A DNA stretch of 64,000 nucleotides from Seonamhaeicola maritimus (GTDB taxonomy: Bacteria; Bacteroidota; Bacteroidia; Flavobacteriales; Flavobacteriaceae): NCBI RefSeq assembly GCF_008056315.1, contig NZ_VRKQ01000008.1, positions 310,001 through 374,000 on the forward strand, in the 5' to 3' direction. Shown piece after piece: positions 18,348-26,689 of this stretch. Under the pieces are notes generated by a model. That model saw only the letters and a list, made by a program, of their open reading frames with translations. It made no database searches and was not told the DNA's origin. Position 1 is the first letter of the stretch. The number at the start of each line of letters is the position of its first letter. The position numbers and the translations under genes are program-made.

Positions 18348-20117
18348 ATGGAAACTAACTCAACCGATCAATTTTTTAAAGATAAAGTATTAGGGCATCC
18401 TTCGGGTCTATTTGTTCTGTTTTTTACTGAAATGTGGGAACGCTTTTCTTATTACGGAATGCGTGCTATTTTGGTGATTTTTTTAACAGGAGTTATTACG
18501 GGAGATAATCCCGGCTGGAGTTGGAGTACAGAAGCTGCATTATCACTTTTAGGGACCTATGCTATGTTGGTTTACCTCACACCTTTAATTGGTGGATGGC
18601 TGGCCGATAACAAAATTGGTTATAGAATGGCAGTTGTTATTGGGGCACTTTTAATGACTTTAGGGCACGCTTCAATGGCAATTGAGACACCAACTTTTTT
18701 ATATATAGGAATAGCGTTATTAATTTTAGGGAACGGTTTTTTTAAGCCCAATATGACGTCAATTATTTCAAAAATGTATGAAGGCCATGATGAAAAGAAA
18801 GATGGCGCCTATAATATATTCTATATGGGCGTTAACGCAGGTGCCTTTTTAGGAATAATGTTATGTGGGTGGGTAGGAGAAAAAGTTGGTTGGAGTTATG
18901 GTTTTGGTTTAGCCGGAATATTCATGCTATTAGGAATGTTACAGTTTTATTTTGCTCAGCCTTTGTTTGGTAATATTGGAGATAAACCAGCGCAGAAAGT
19001 TAAAGGAGTTGAAAAGGTAAGTGAAGTTTCTGATGATACCACTAGCTCTGAAAAATTAAACCCTTTTCTGTCAATTGATTACTTGTTAATAGCTGTTTTT
19101 ACTGTTTCGGCCTTAATTTTTATAATTAACGATCCTTTAAGTAAAATTGGACAAATTCAAACGCTCAATTTTGATATTGCCGGAATGTCAGATTCTTTGT
19201 TTTTTGCACTTTTAGCTGCAGTTACGTTTGTAATATTATTATTGATTAGAATACCTAGATATTCAAGAATTGAAAGAGATAGGATGATAGCTTTTTCTAT
19301 ATTCTGTATATTTACAATCTTCTTTTGGGCTGCTTTTGAACAGGCAGCTGGTTCATTGCCTTTATACACGAGAGACTATACTAATCGGATTTTAGAGGGA
19401 GGAGCAGCTACTACGTTTAAGGTTATTGATTTAATTGTAACTATTGTTCCTTTAGGCATAATTACTTATGTCTTAATGAGTTTGTTTAGAAAGACTTTTA
19501 ATAGAATAGGGTTGTCTAATATCATATTAGGATTTAGTTTTTTAATTGTTTGGGCAATAGTAATATATAAATTGTACATTGAGTTTCAGTCTACAAATAC
19601 AGAAGTGCCAATTACTTGGTTTGCCATCTTAAATTCATTGTTCATTATTATTTTTGCGCCTTTATTTACTAAATGGTGGGATAGTAAATATAATCCGCCG
19701 GCTTCAGTAAAATATGGTTTAGGTCTAATAATTATGGCTATTGGTTTTGGCTTTTTGGCCTTTGCCACAAGAAATGTGCCTTTAGGGGCAGATGCGGCTA
19801 AATTGAGTATGGTATGGCTCGTTCTAGCTTATTTGTTTCATACGCTTGGTGAATTATGTTTATCTCCAATGGGATTGTCTTATCTAAGTAAATTAGTGCC
19901 AGCAAGAATGGTGGCCTTTATGTTCGGGGTATATTATTTAGCGATTGCCATTGGAAACAAGATGGCACATTATGTGGGAGGAGATATTGAAAAGATAACT
20001 GAAGAAAGTGGGTTGTCCCACTTTTTCCTAATATTCACTATTGTTCCAGTTGTATTAGGTTTAGTTTCTTTTGCGTTACATCCATTATTGAAAAAGCTTA
20101 TGCACGGTGTTCGTTAA
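18348..20117 (+). CDS. Proton-dependent oligopeptide (POT/PTR2) family transporter 2
   Basis: 589-residue paralogue of the preceding transporter. It has the same TM1 signature EMWERFSYYGMRAI (about 29-42) and the motif YNIFYMGVNAGAFLG near residue 160. It is longer because of a charged cytoplasmic insertion around residues 215-240 (KPAQKVKGVEKVSEVSDDTT), followed by extra hydrophobic segments. The proton-coupling residues are retained in both copies, so both are probably active, perhaps with different peptide preferences. Last gene of the peptidase/transporter group; a terminator follows 25 bases later. Confidence 0.93.
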   Translation: METNSTDQFFKDKVLGHPSGLFVLFFTEMWERFSYYGMRAILVIFLTGVITGDNPGWSWSTEAALSLLGTYAMLVYLTPLIGGWLADNKIGYRMAVVIGALLMTLGHASMAIETPTFLYIGIALLILGNGFFKPNMTSIISKMYEGHDEKKDGAYNIFYMGVNAGAFLGIMLCGWVGEKVGWSYGFGLAGIFMLLGMLQFYFAQPLFGNIGDKPAQKVKGVEKVSEVSDDTTSSEKLNPFLSIDYLLIAVFTVSALIFIINDPLSKIGQIQTLNFDIAGMSDSLFFALLAAVTFVILLLIRIPRYSRIERDRMIAFSIFCIFTIFFWAAFEQAAGSLPLYTRDYTNRILEGGAATTFKVIDLIVTIVPLGIITYVLMSLFRKTFNRIGLSNIILGFSFLIVWAIVIYKLYIEFQSTNTEVPITWFAILNSLFIIIFAPLFTKWWDSKYNPPASVKYGLGLIIMAIGFGFLAFATRNVPLGADAAKLSMVWLVLAYLFHTLGELCLSPMGLSYLSKLVPARMVAFMFGVYYLAIAIGNKMAHYVGGDIEKITEESGLSHFFLIFTIVPVVLGLVSFALHPLLKKLMHGVR

Positions 20118-20142
20118 TCGAATAAATCGTTAAAAAACAGTC

Positions 20143-20170
20143 AAAATGCTCCTGTTTAGGAGCATTTTTT
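20143..20170 (+). terminator. Intrinsic terminator after the POT transporter pair
   Basis: 10-bp perfect stem AAAATGCTCC (20143-20152) / GGAGCATTTT (20159-20168) with a 6-base loop and a T run. It ends the peptidase-POT-POT unit. Confidence 0.9.
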
Positions 20171-20204
20171 GTAAGTTCGGAATACATTTTGCAACTTTTA
20201 AATT

Positions 20205-20753
20205 ATGAAAAATATACTATACATAATGTTCTTTACTATACTGACTTCTTTTAGTGGTATGGCTCAAGAAATAAAATGGGTGACATTTGAAGAGGCTTTA
20301 GAACTCCAGAAGAAGTCTCCAAAAAAGATTATGATGGATGTTTATACCAGTTGGTGTGGGCCTTGTAAAATGCTAGATAAAAATACATTTCATAATAAAG
20401 ATGTGGTAGATTATGTTAATGAAAACTACTACGCTGTAAAGTTCAATGCTGAAGGGAATGAGGAAGTTAATTATGATGGTAAAATGTTTTCAAACCCTAA
20501 TTATAAGCCTGAATTAGCGAATAGACGGAATTCTGCTCATGAATTATCAAGATATTTTCAGGTACAGGCTTACCCAACAATTGTTTTTTTAGATGAAAAG
20601 GGAAAACTGATATTTCCCTTACGAGGGTATAAAACCCCAACACAATTAGAGTTGTACCTAAAAATGTTTAAAGCAGATAAGCATAAAGAAATTCAGACTC
20701 AAGAAGAGTTTAATGTGTATTACAAAGCATTTAAGCCTGAGTTTGAAGGATAA
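20205..20753 (+). CDS. Secreted thioredoxin-family protein (CGPC)
   Basis: 182-residue exported protein with a signal peptide (1-20, cleavage near GMAQ). The thioredoxin-fold domain carries the classic active site WCGPCK around residues 50-55 and a cis-Pro in QAYPTIVFLD. It probably acts in the periplasm as a thiol-disulfide reductase or as part of a disulfide relay. The redox partner is unknown. A second thioredoxin-like gene follows 63 bases later, so the two may be co-expressed. Confidence 0.88.
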   Translation: MKNILYIMFFTILTSFSGMAQEIKWVTFEEALELQKKSPKKIMMDVYTSWCGPCKMLDKNTFHNKDVVDYVNENYYAVKFNAEGNEEVNYDGKMFSNPNYKPELANRRNSAHELSRYFQVQAYPTIVFLDEKGKLIFPLRGYKTPTQLELYLKMFKADKHKEIQTQEEFNVYYKAFKPEFEG

Positions 20754-20816
20754 ACTATTATTGGTTTACAGTGGGTTTTTCCTGTGAGCAACCTTAAATT
20801 TAATTAGATAAGATAC

Positions 20817-21287
20817 ATGAAGAATATTCTCTATACATTAATTTTAACTCTTTTCATTTCTGCAATTGGAATGTCACAAGAAAGAGTTAAGTGGCATACG
20901 GATTTAAATCAAGCCTTAGAAATAGCATTCAATGAAGATAAAAATGTGTTATTATTTTTTACCGGTTCCGATTGGTGTGGGTGGTGCAAAAGATTACAAA
21001 GCGAAGTGTTTAAAACGCCTGATTTTGAAGAGTGGTCCCAGAAGGTAGTTTTGGTAGAATTAGACTTTCCTAAAAGAACACCCCAAGATCAAAGTATTCG
21101 AGCTCAAAATACACAATTACAAGGGATGTTTCAAGTAAGAGGATATCCAACCGTTCATATAGTGAGTCCTGAAAAAATGGAAAATGGCAGAACCAACTTG
21201 AAAAGTCTTGGCAAAACTGGGTATGTAAGAGGAGGTGCTAGCGCTTGGTTAAATGTTGCGAATAATATAGTTAATAAAGTGCCTTAG
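20817..21287 (+). CDS. Secreted thioredoxin-like protein (CGWC)
   Basis: 156-residue exported protein with signal peptide (1-20). The active site is DWCGWCKRL (around residues 53-61) rather than CGPC, as in the DUF255/thioredoxin_7-like group. The cis-Pro lies in RGYPTVHIV. A shorter relative of the gene before it, it is probably a periplasmic thiol oxidoreductase with a different redox potential; that is inference. It converges with comEC with only five bases between the stop codons. Confidence 0.85.
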   Translation: MKNILYTLILTLFISAIGMSQERVKWHTDLNQALEIAFNEDKNVLLFFTGSDWCGWCKRLQSEVFKTPDFEEWSQKVVLVELDFPKRTPQDQSIRAQNTQLQGMFQVRGYPTVHIVSPEKMENGRTNLKSLGKTGYVRGGASAWLNVANNIVNKVP

Positions 21288-21292
21288 TTTTT

Positions 21293-23332
21293 TTAGTAAC
21301 TAATAATAAAAGCTCCATTTTTACTGGTTTGGTGAAAAGGGAGTTTTCTTTTTTTACAGATGTTTTCCCAATGTTCAATATAAGATTTGTAGTTGCTTCC
21401 GTCTGCAATAATATGTTTCGGTTTGATAGAATCAATCAATCTATTCAAGTTAAGTTTAGGTGATTGTCTTAAATACACATAATCAGGTTGAAAAGATTTT
21501 AAATTATAAATACAAAGACTGTCAATGACTAAAACGGATGTATTATTTAGTAGGTAGATAGGTTGTATAGTTTTGTTTTCAACAATATCGAGGTGATTTC
21601 CAACGGCATAATCTTTAATGATTTTGTTTTTTGATTGTGTTAAGCTATCTAAATCATGAGCCACTTTTATGGTGCCATTATTTACATTTCCAATGATGCT
21701 ATACCTGCTTTTGTGAAAGATAATGAATTTATTTTCAGGTAGCTGATATTCAATAAATATTACAGAGGCTTGAAAAATTAAAATAGCAATTAAAACCATT
21801 TTAAGGTTTTTGTAATTTCTTTTAATGAATAATTTAACCAAGGAGATAATTAAAATATAGGAAACAATGACGTATAAAATTCCAAATGAAATATCTTTAA
21901 AAAGAAATGTTTCATGACCAGATAACCAACCCACCACACTGTTCATCCAACCAATAATATATCCAAAAATATCAGCTAGGAATTGCGGTAAAAGATTCAA
22001 AACGGCTAACAGAATAACTATAATACCAAAACCTAAAATGATTCCTAAAAGAGGAATAATTACTAAATTCGAAATAAAAAATAAACCTGGAAATTGATGG
22101 AAGTAATAAAGACTTATGGGGATAATCCCAAATTGGGCGGCAATTGTTATTGTTAGTGTGTGCCAATAAATGTCTATTATTTTATTCTTTGGTTTCCAAA
22201 GTTTGTATAAAAGCGGATCGATAATTACAATAGCAAATACGGCTAGATAGCTTAGTTGAAAACCAACATCGAAAATGAATAATGGTTTGAATAACAATAT
22301 TACTAATATTGAAATAGCTAGCGTGTTGTAAACATTGGTTGGTCTTTTAAGGTTCATAGCAATTGCCACAATACTAAACATTGTAACAGCTCTAGTTACC
22401 GAAGCTGATAAACCAGCTATAACTGCAAAACTCCAAAGCATAGATACAAGCAAAATGGTTTTTAAGAAGTATCCGTTTTTTAAACGTTCAATAGGTTTGA
22501 AAACAAAATTTAAAATGATTAGAATAATACCAACATGTAAACCAGATACAGCCAAAATATGAATGGCACCAGCATTGGTATAGCTAGAATAAACTTCCTC
22601 ACTTATATCTTGTCTTTGTCCTAAAAAAAGGGCATTAATTATAGCCAATTTATCAGGTTTGAAATTATAACGTTTTAATTTAGAATTTATATGAGCTCTT
22701 AAGATGTTGGCAACACCAAATAGAGTATGTGTGTCAGAACTAACTTGTAAAAGCGATTGGTTTTTGATGAAAAGTTGATTGTAAATGTATTTTTTATCCA
22801 AATAGTTTTTATAGTCAAACTGATTTGGATTTAAAGGGTGAATTAAATTTTTAAAATCTGTTTTGGTAATGAAAATATTATCAACTTTAAATGGTAGCTG
22901 TAGTGAATCTTTTTCAACGTTTAAAAGTGATTTTCCATTAACACTTGTATCGTCAACCTTTAGAATGTCAATGATATATTTATCGTAATAATTACCAGGT
23001 TTTAAAACCTCTCTTATTCTAAAAGAAATCGTTTTTAAAGAGTCTTTTTCTTCTAAAATTTGGTGACTGTAATGATTTGAAAAGTTTCTTTCGTTATGAA
23101 GGTTTGTAGTTAGAACCCCTATAGACACCATTAAAGCAAAGGTTAATAGTCCAAACCAAATAGTTTTTATGAACTGTTTTTTTGCAATAATGAATGCAAT
23201 AAATAAAAGAGCAAAAAGAAAAAGTGTTATATAAAATGATAAATCTAAGGGTAAACTAATAAGGTAACCAATAATGATACCTACAACAATGCAAATGGTT
23301 AATTTGATAATAGCGAAATTGAGTAGCTGCAT
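21293..23332 (-). CDS. comEC: ComEC/Rec2 family DNA-uptake channel protein
   Basis: 679-residue polytopic membrane protein. An N-terminal DUF4131 region (about 1-180) is followed by the competence domain, whose hallmark HILAVSGLHVG lies near residue 258. Many hydrophobic helices extend to about residue 540. The C-terminal 130 residues occupy the place of the metallo-beta-lactamase-like nuclease domain but lack the HxHxDH metal motif and look degenerate. Family role: inner membrane passage of single-stranded DNA in natural transformation. Whether this organism is competent cannot be told here. Confidence 0.88.
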   Translation of the reverse strand: MQLLNFAIIKLTICIVVGIIIGYLISLPLDLSFYITLFLFALLFIAFIIAKKQFIKTIWFGLLTFALMVSIGVLTTNLHNERNFSNHYSHQILEEKDSLKTISFRIREVLKPGNYYDKYIIDILKVDDTSVNGKSLLNVEKDSLQLPFKVDNIFITKTDFKNLIHPLNPNQFDYKNYLDKKYIYNQLFIKNQSLLQVSSDTHTLFGVANILRAHINSKLKRYNFKPDKLAIINALFLGQRQDISEEVYSSYTNAGAIHILAVSGLHVGIILIILNFVFKPIERLKNGYFLKTILLVSMLWSFAVIAGLSASVTRAVTMFSIVAIAMNLKRPTNVYNTLAISILVILLFKPLFIFDVGFQLSYLAVFAIVIIDPLLYKLWKPKNKIIDIYWHTLTITIAAQFGIIPISLYYFHQFPGLFFISNLVIIPLLGIILGFGIIVILLAVLNLLPQFLADIFGYIIGWMNSVVGWLSGHETFLFKDISFGILYVIVSYILIISLVKLFIKRNYKNLKMVLIAILIFQASVIFIEYQLPENKFIIFHKSRYSIIGNVNNGTIKVAHDLDSLTQSKNKIIKDYAVGNHLDIVENKTIQPIYLLNNTSVLVIDSLCIYNLKSFQPDYVYLRQSPKLNLNRLIDSIKPKHIIADGSNYKSYIEHWENICKKRKLPFHQTSKNGAFIISY

Positions 23333-23356
23333 ACAGCTGTAAGATAAAAAAATATC

Positions 23357-23917
23357 TTATAAAACTCGGCGAGCTTCAACAAAGGATTTGTGCCAGTAGA
23401 CTTCCGATAATTTTGAGATAATAACACCTTTGCTCGAAGTAGCATGAATAAACTCTAAGGTTTTGTTTGAAGATTTTATTACTAACCCAACATGGTTAAT
23501 GGCGTTTCTTCTATTTTTTGTTTTAAAGAAAAGTAAATCTCCTTCTTGCACTTTTTTTAAGGTGATTTTTTGCCCTTTTTTAGCCATGTCTCCTGAGATC
23601 CTTGGTAGATAAATGTTATTAACTCTAAACGATTCATAAACTAAACCTGAACAATCCATTCCAGCTTTTGTTGTTCCGCCCCATTTATACCTAACGCCTT
23701 TAAACTGTTTAGCGAATTTTACAATTTCATTGGCTTTTGAAAACTCATTTTCTGATTTAGAGCTCGAATTATAAATACCGTCTCCCTCCTTTTCTGTTGA
23801 TGTTTTCGTAATTACTTTATTAGTGGATGCTTTTTTGTTTTTAGCTCTTTTTGAGGACTTACAGTTGACAAGGCTTAGAAGAAACAAAATAGAAATAAGT
23901 AGGTGTAGTTTATTCAT
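23357..23917 (-). CDS. NlpC/P60 family lipoprotein, cell wall peptidase
   Basis: 186-residue lipoprotein (lipobox SLVNC, lipidated Cys about residue 19), followed by a Lys/Ser-rich linker (20-60) and an NlpC/P60 domain (about 68-186). The catalytic Cys is in AGMDCSGLVYESF and the His in NAINHVGLVI. Such proteins cut gamma-D-Glu to diaminopimelate bonds in peptidoglycan stem peptides. It should sit on an envelope membrane facing the periplasm. It lies 24 bases upstream of comEC on the same strand and is probably co-transcribed with it. Confidence 0.9.
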   Translation of the reverse strand: MNKLHLLISILFLLSLVNCKSSKRAKNKKASTNKVITKTSTEKEGDGIYNSSSKSENEFSKANEIVKFAKQFKGVRYKWGGTTKAGMDCSGLVYESFRVNNIYLPRISGDMAKKGQKITLKKVQEGDLLFFKTKNRRNAINHVGLVIKSSNKTLEFIHATSSKGVIISKLSEVYWHKSFVEARRVL

Positions 23918-23977
23918 ATGTGAAATTTAATGAATAATTTAAATTTTTCGTAAATTAAACGAGCTAATTAATTTTTA

Positions 23978-24322
23978 ATGAGAACTTTTTTTCTTTCTTA
24001 TACTGATGATTTAATAACCTATTGGTTCACTGGGATAGTATTCGGTTTAATTCTGTTGAATTATTTATTTAAGTGGGTGAAAAGTTTAAAAAGAGATAGG
24101 ATTATATTTAATGAGGATTCTATTTGTAAAGATATCGATGTTGGTAACTACACATTTAACTTTGAAAACGTAGGTAATGAAGTAGAAACTATAAAAGCAA
24201 CTTTATTTACAAAAATGATTTTGTTTTCAATGGCTTTACTTTTGGTTTTAGTTCCTTTTTATGAATTTGTAGAAACACTTAAGCCAACAATTGCTTACCC
24301 ATTTTGGTCTTGTTTCCCTTGA
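23978..24322 (+). CDS. Hypothetical small membrane protein
   Basis: 114-residue open frame with two clear hydrophobic segments (about 12-32 and 77-97) separated by a charged stretch, as in a small two-pass inner membrane protein. No family is recognised. It is divergent from the NlpC/P60 gene, and its last 28 bases overlap the 3' end of lpxB on the other strand. The real stop or even the gene could therefore be questioned, but the hydrophobicity pattern and the lack of any other gene here support it. Confidence 0.5.
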   Translation: MRTFFLSYTDDLITYWFTGIVFGLILLNYLFKWVKSLKRDRIIFNEDSICKDIDVGNYTFNFENVGNEVETIKATLFTKMILFSMALLLVLVPFYEFVETLKPTIAYPFWSCFP

Positions 24323-25425
24323 ATACCATTATAAATCAACTTCGCAGTCTTATGACTGGCTCCTTTCCCTCCTAATGCCTTTTCCAACTCGTAATAATCT
24401 TCAAACATTTTAACGCGCCTTTCTAGCATTAAAATGTTTTTCAACTCTAGTTTTAGTTTTCTTTTATTAAAATCATTTTGAATTAACTCGGTAACTACTT
24501 CTCTGTCCATAACCAAATTAACTAGTGAGATAAACTTTAAGGTTATGATACGTTTAGCAATGTGGTAAGAAATAGCACTTCCTTTATAGCAAACCACTTG
24601 TGGTACTTTAAATAAAGCAGTTTCTAAGGTTGCGGTACCGGAGGTTACCAAAGCAGCATTTGATACACTTAATAAATCATAAGTTTTATTAGATATAAAC
24701 TTAACATTATCAGTTTTTATAAACTGTTCATAAAAATTAAACTCTTGACTCGGAGCGCCTGCAATAACAAATTGATAGTCTTTAAAGTCTTCAACCAAAC
24801 TCAACATTACAGATAGCATTTTTTTTATTTCTTGTTTCCTGCTACCGGGTAGTAATGCAATAATGGGTTTGTTGCTCAGCTTGTGAGTTTCCCTAAATTT
24901 AGAATCTTCAATTAATTCTCTGTTAGATATGGCATCAATTAATGGGTGACCAACAAAATTTACGTTATAATCATACTTCTTGTAAAAAGGTTTCACAAAA
25001 GGCAGGATAACAAACATGGCATCAATATCGCGTTTAATAGCTTTTACTCTACCAGCTCTGGATGCCCATACTTGTGGAGAGATGTAATAGTTGGTTTTGA
25101 AATTATGTTCTTTTGCCCATTTAGCTATGCGTAAATTAAAACCTGAGTTATCAATAAAAACAATGACATCGGGATTAAAGTTTTGGATATCCTCTTTACA
25201 ATAAGAAATAAGCCTGAAAATTTTTGTGAGGTTTGTGATAACTTCAATAAACCCCATAAAGGCACGTTCCTTATAATGTTTTACTAACGTGCCTCCCACA
25301 GCTTGCATAAGGTCTCCTCCCCAAAATCTAATATCTGCATTTACATCTTCTTTTTGTAATGCCTTCATTAAGTTAGAGCCATGTAAATCACCCGATGCTT
25401 CGCCTGCAAGGATATAATACTTCAT
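24295..25425 (-). CDS. lpxB: Lipid-A-disaccharide synthase
   Basis: 376-residue GT19 glycosyltransferase joining UDP-2,3-diacylglucosamine to lipid X to form the lipid A disaccharide, at the cytoplasmic face of the inner membrane. Motifs: AGEASGDLHG at residues 5-14, PQVWASR around residue 125, LLPGSRKQEI near 190 and SGTATLETALF near 265. Normal length. It starts one base after the stop of a small membrane protein gene and lies downstream of surE on the same strand, a frequent flavobacterial order. Confidence 0.95.
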   Translation of the reverse strand: MKYYILAGEASGDLHGSNLMKALQKEDVNADIRFWGGDLMQAVGGTLVKHYKERAFMGFIEVITNLTKIFRLISYCKEDIQNFNPDVIVFIDNSGFNLRIAKWAKEHNFKTNYYISPQVWASRAGRVKAIKRDIDAMFVILPFVKPFYKKYDYNVNFVGHPLIDAISNRELIEDSKFRETHKLSNKPIIALLPGSRKQEIKKMLSVMLSLVEDFKDYQFVIAGAPSQEFNFYEQFIKTDNVKFISNKTYDLLSVSNAALVTSGTATLETALFKVPQVVCYKGSAISYHIAKRIITLKFISLVNLVMDREVVTELIQNDFNKRKLKLELKNILMLERRVKMFEDYYELEKALGGKGASHKTAKLIYNGIQGKQDQNG

Positions 25426-25707
25426 TTAGAAGAGTTTAAAAACAAAAGTAAAAACAGCTATAAAAACAGTGATTAACAAAACACCTCTCGCTCTGTAATC
25501 TTGTCTTTTTTTTATGAAGATAAAAAAGGCAATCAGATTTAAAATAGCACCAAGGCTGATAAGTTTCCCTAAAAAACCTTCTTCAGATGCAGCTTTTATA
25601 ACATTAGTGAAATCATCTCCATTTCCTAGCAATGTGGCTGCAATTATTAAACCAATACTGTTGGCTATTAAACCAACAAACATGCCTATAAATATTTCTT
25701 TTTTCAT
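25426..25707 (-). CDS. Small conserved-context membrane protein between surE and lpxB
   Basis: 93-residue protein with three hydrophobic segments (about 5-25, 48-65, 75-92), the last two separated by a basic KKRQDYRARG loop that should be cytoplasmic. No family is recognised. Its stop abuts the lpxB start and it lies 42 bases after surE, so it is very probably translated within this operon. A link to lipid A or envelope work is only positional. Confidence 0.72.
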   Translation of the reverse strand: MKKEIFIGMFVGLIANSIGLIIAATLLGNGDDFTNVIKAASEEGFLGKLISLGAILNLIAFFIFIKKRQDYRARGVLLITVFIAVFTFVFKLF

Positions 25708-25749
25708 TTGCTAATTATGCTTGTGCTGATGTGTTTAAATATCTAGTTT

Positions 25750-26523
25750 TTATTTTAATTCCCAAGTATTTAATTCTTTCATAAAAGAATATGCGGTCAA
25801 ATCAAACTGAACAGGAACTATAGAAACATATCCATTCTCAAGAGCATGTTCGTCTGTATCTTCACCACCATCTAAGTTAACAAATTTACCAGTAAGCCAA
25901 TAGTAATCTTTTCCCATTGGATTAATACGTTTGTCAAATTCTTCTACCCAATTAGCACGTGCTTGTCTACAAACTTTCACGCCTTTTATTTCGTTTTCTG
26001 AAATATTTGGAATATTAACATTTAAAACAATTCCGTTTGGTAATTTGTTTTTTAAAACCTGTTTTGTAATACTTTCAACAAAAGACTTGGAAGCTTCAAA
26101 ATTAGCATCCCAGGCATAGTCTAATAAAGAAAATCCAATAGCAGGAATCCCTTCAATACCGGCTTCAACTGCGGCACTCATGGTGCCAGAATAAACAACG
26201 TTTATAGAAGAGTTAGAACCATGGTTAATTCCTGAGACACATAAGTCTGGTGTTCTGCTTAATAATTCCCTAATAGCAAGTTTTACGCAATCTGCAGGTG
26301 TTCCTGAACAACGGTATTCTGTTTGTGGGCCATCATCAATAACTATTTTATTAACATATAGTGTTGTGTCTACCGTAATAGCGTGCCCCATGCCACTTTG
26401 TGGACTATCTGGGGCGACAACCACTACATCACCAATTGTATTCATAACCTTTATTAAGGTTCTGATTCCCGGTGCATTAATGCCATCGTCATTGGTTACT
26501 AAAATAAGCGGTTTTTCTGTCAT
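25750..26523 (-). CDS. surE: 5'/3'-nucleotidase SurE
   Basis: 257-residue metal-dependent nucleoside monophosphate phosphatase. The N-terminal VTNDDGINAPGI (residues 8-19) contributes the Asp pair of the metal site. PDSPQSGMGHAIT and SGINHGSN supply further family residues. Normal length, cytoplasmic. First gene of a leftward transcript with the small membrane protein and lpxB, divergent from the Prc protease gene. Confidence 0.95.
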   Translation of the reverse strand: MTEKPLILVTNDDGINAPGIRTLIKVMNTIGDVVVVAPDSPQSGMGHAITVDTTLYVNKIVIDDGPQTEYRCSGTPADCVKLAIRELLSRTPDLCVSGINHGSNSSINVVYSGTMSAAVEAGIEGIPAIGFSLLDYAWDANFEASKSFVESITKQVLKNKLPNGIVLNVNIPNISENEIKGVKVCRQARANWVEEFDKRINPMGKDYYWLTGKFVNLDGGEDTDEHALENGYVSIVPVQFDLTAYSFMKELNTWELK

Positions 26524-26689
26524 TTAGATTGCTAGATAAAACATCGCTAAAATACATAATTTCATTAGGAAACCGCCATTTTCTTTGGTTTAACAAAAAA
26601 TTAGAGGTATTTGCCAGTATTGGCATAGTTTTTTCTTTATTTTAGTGAAAAATTACTATTGTTTTTAGTAGAACTCTAAATATTAACTG

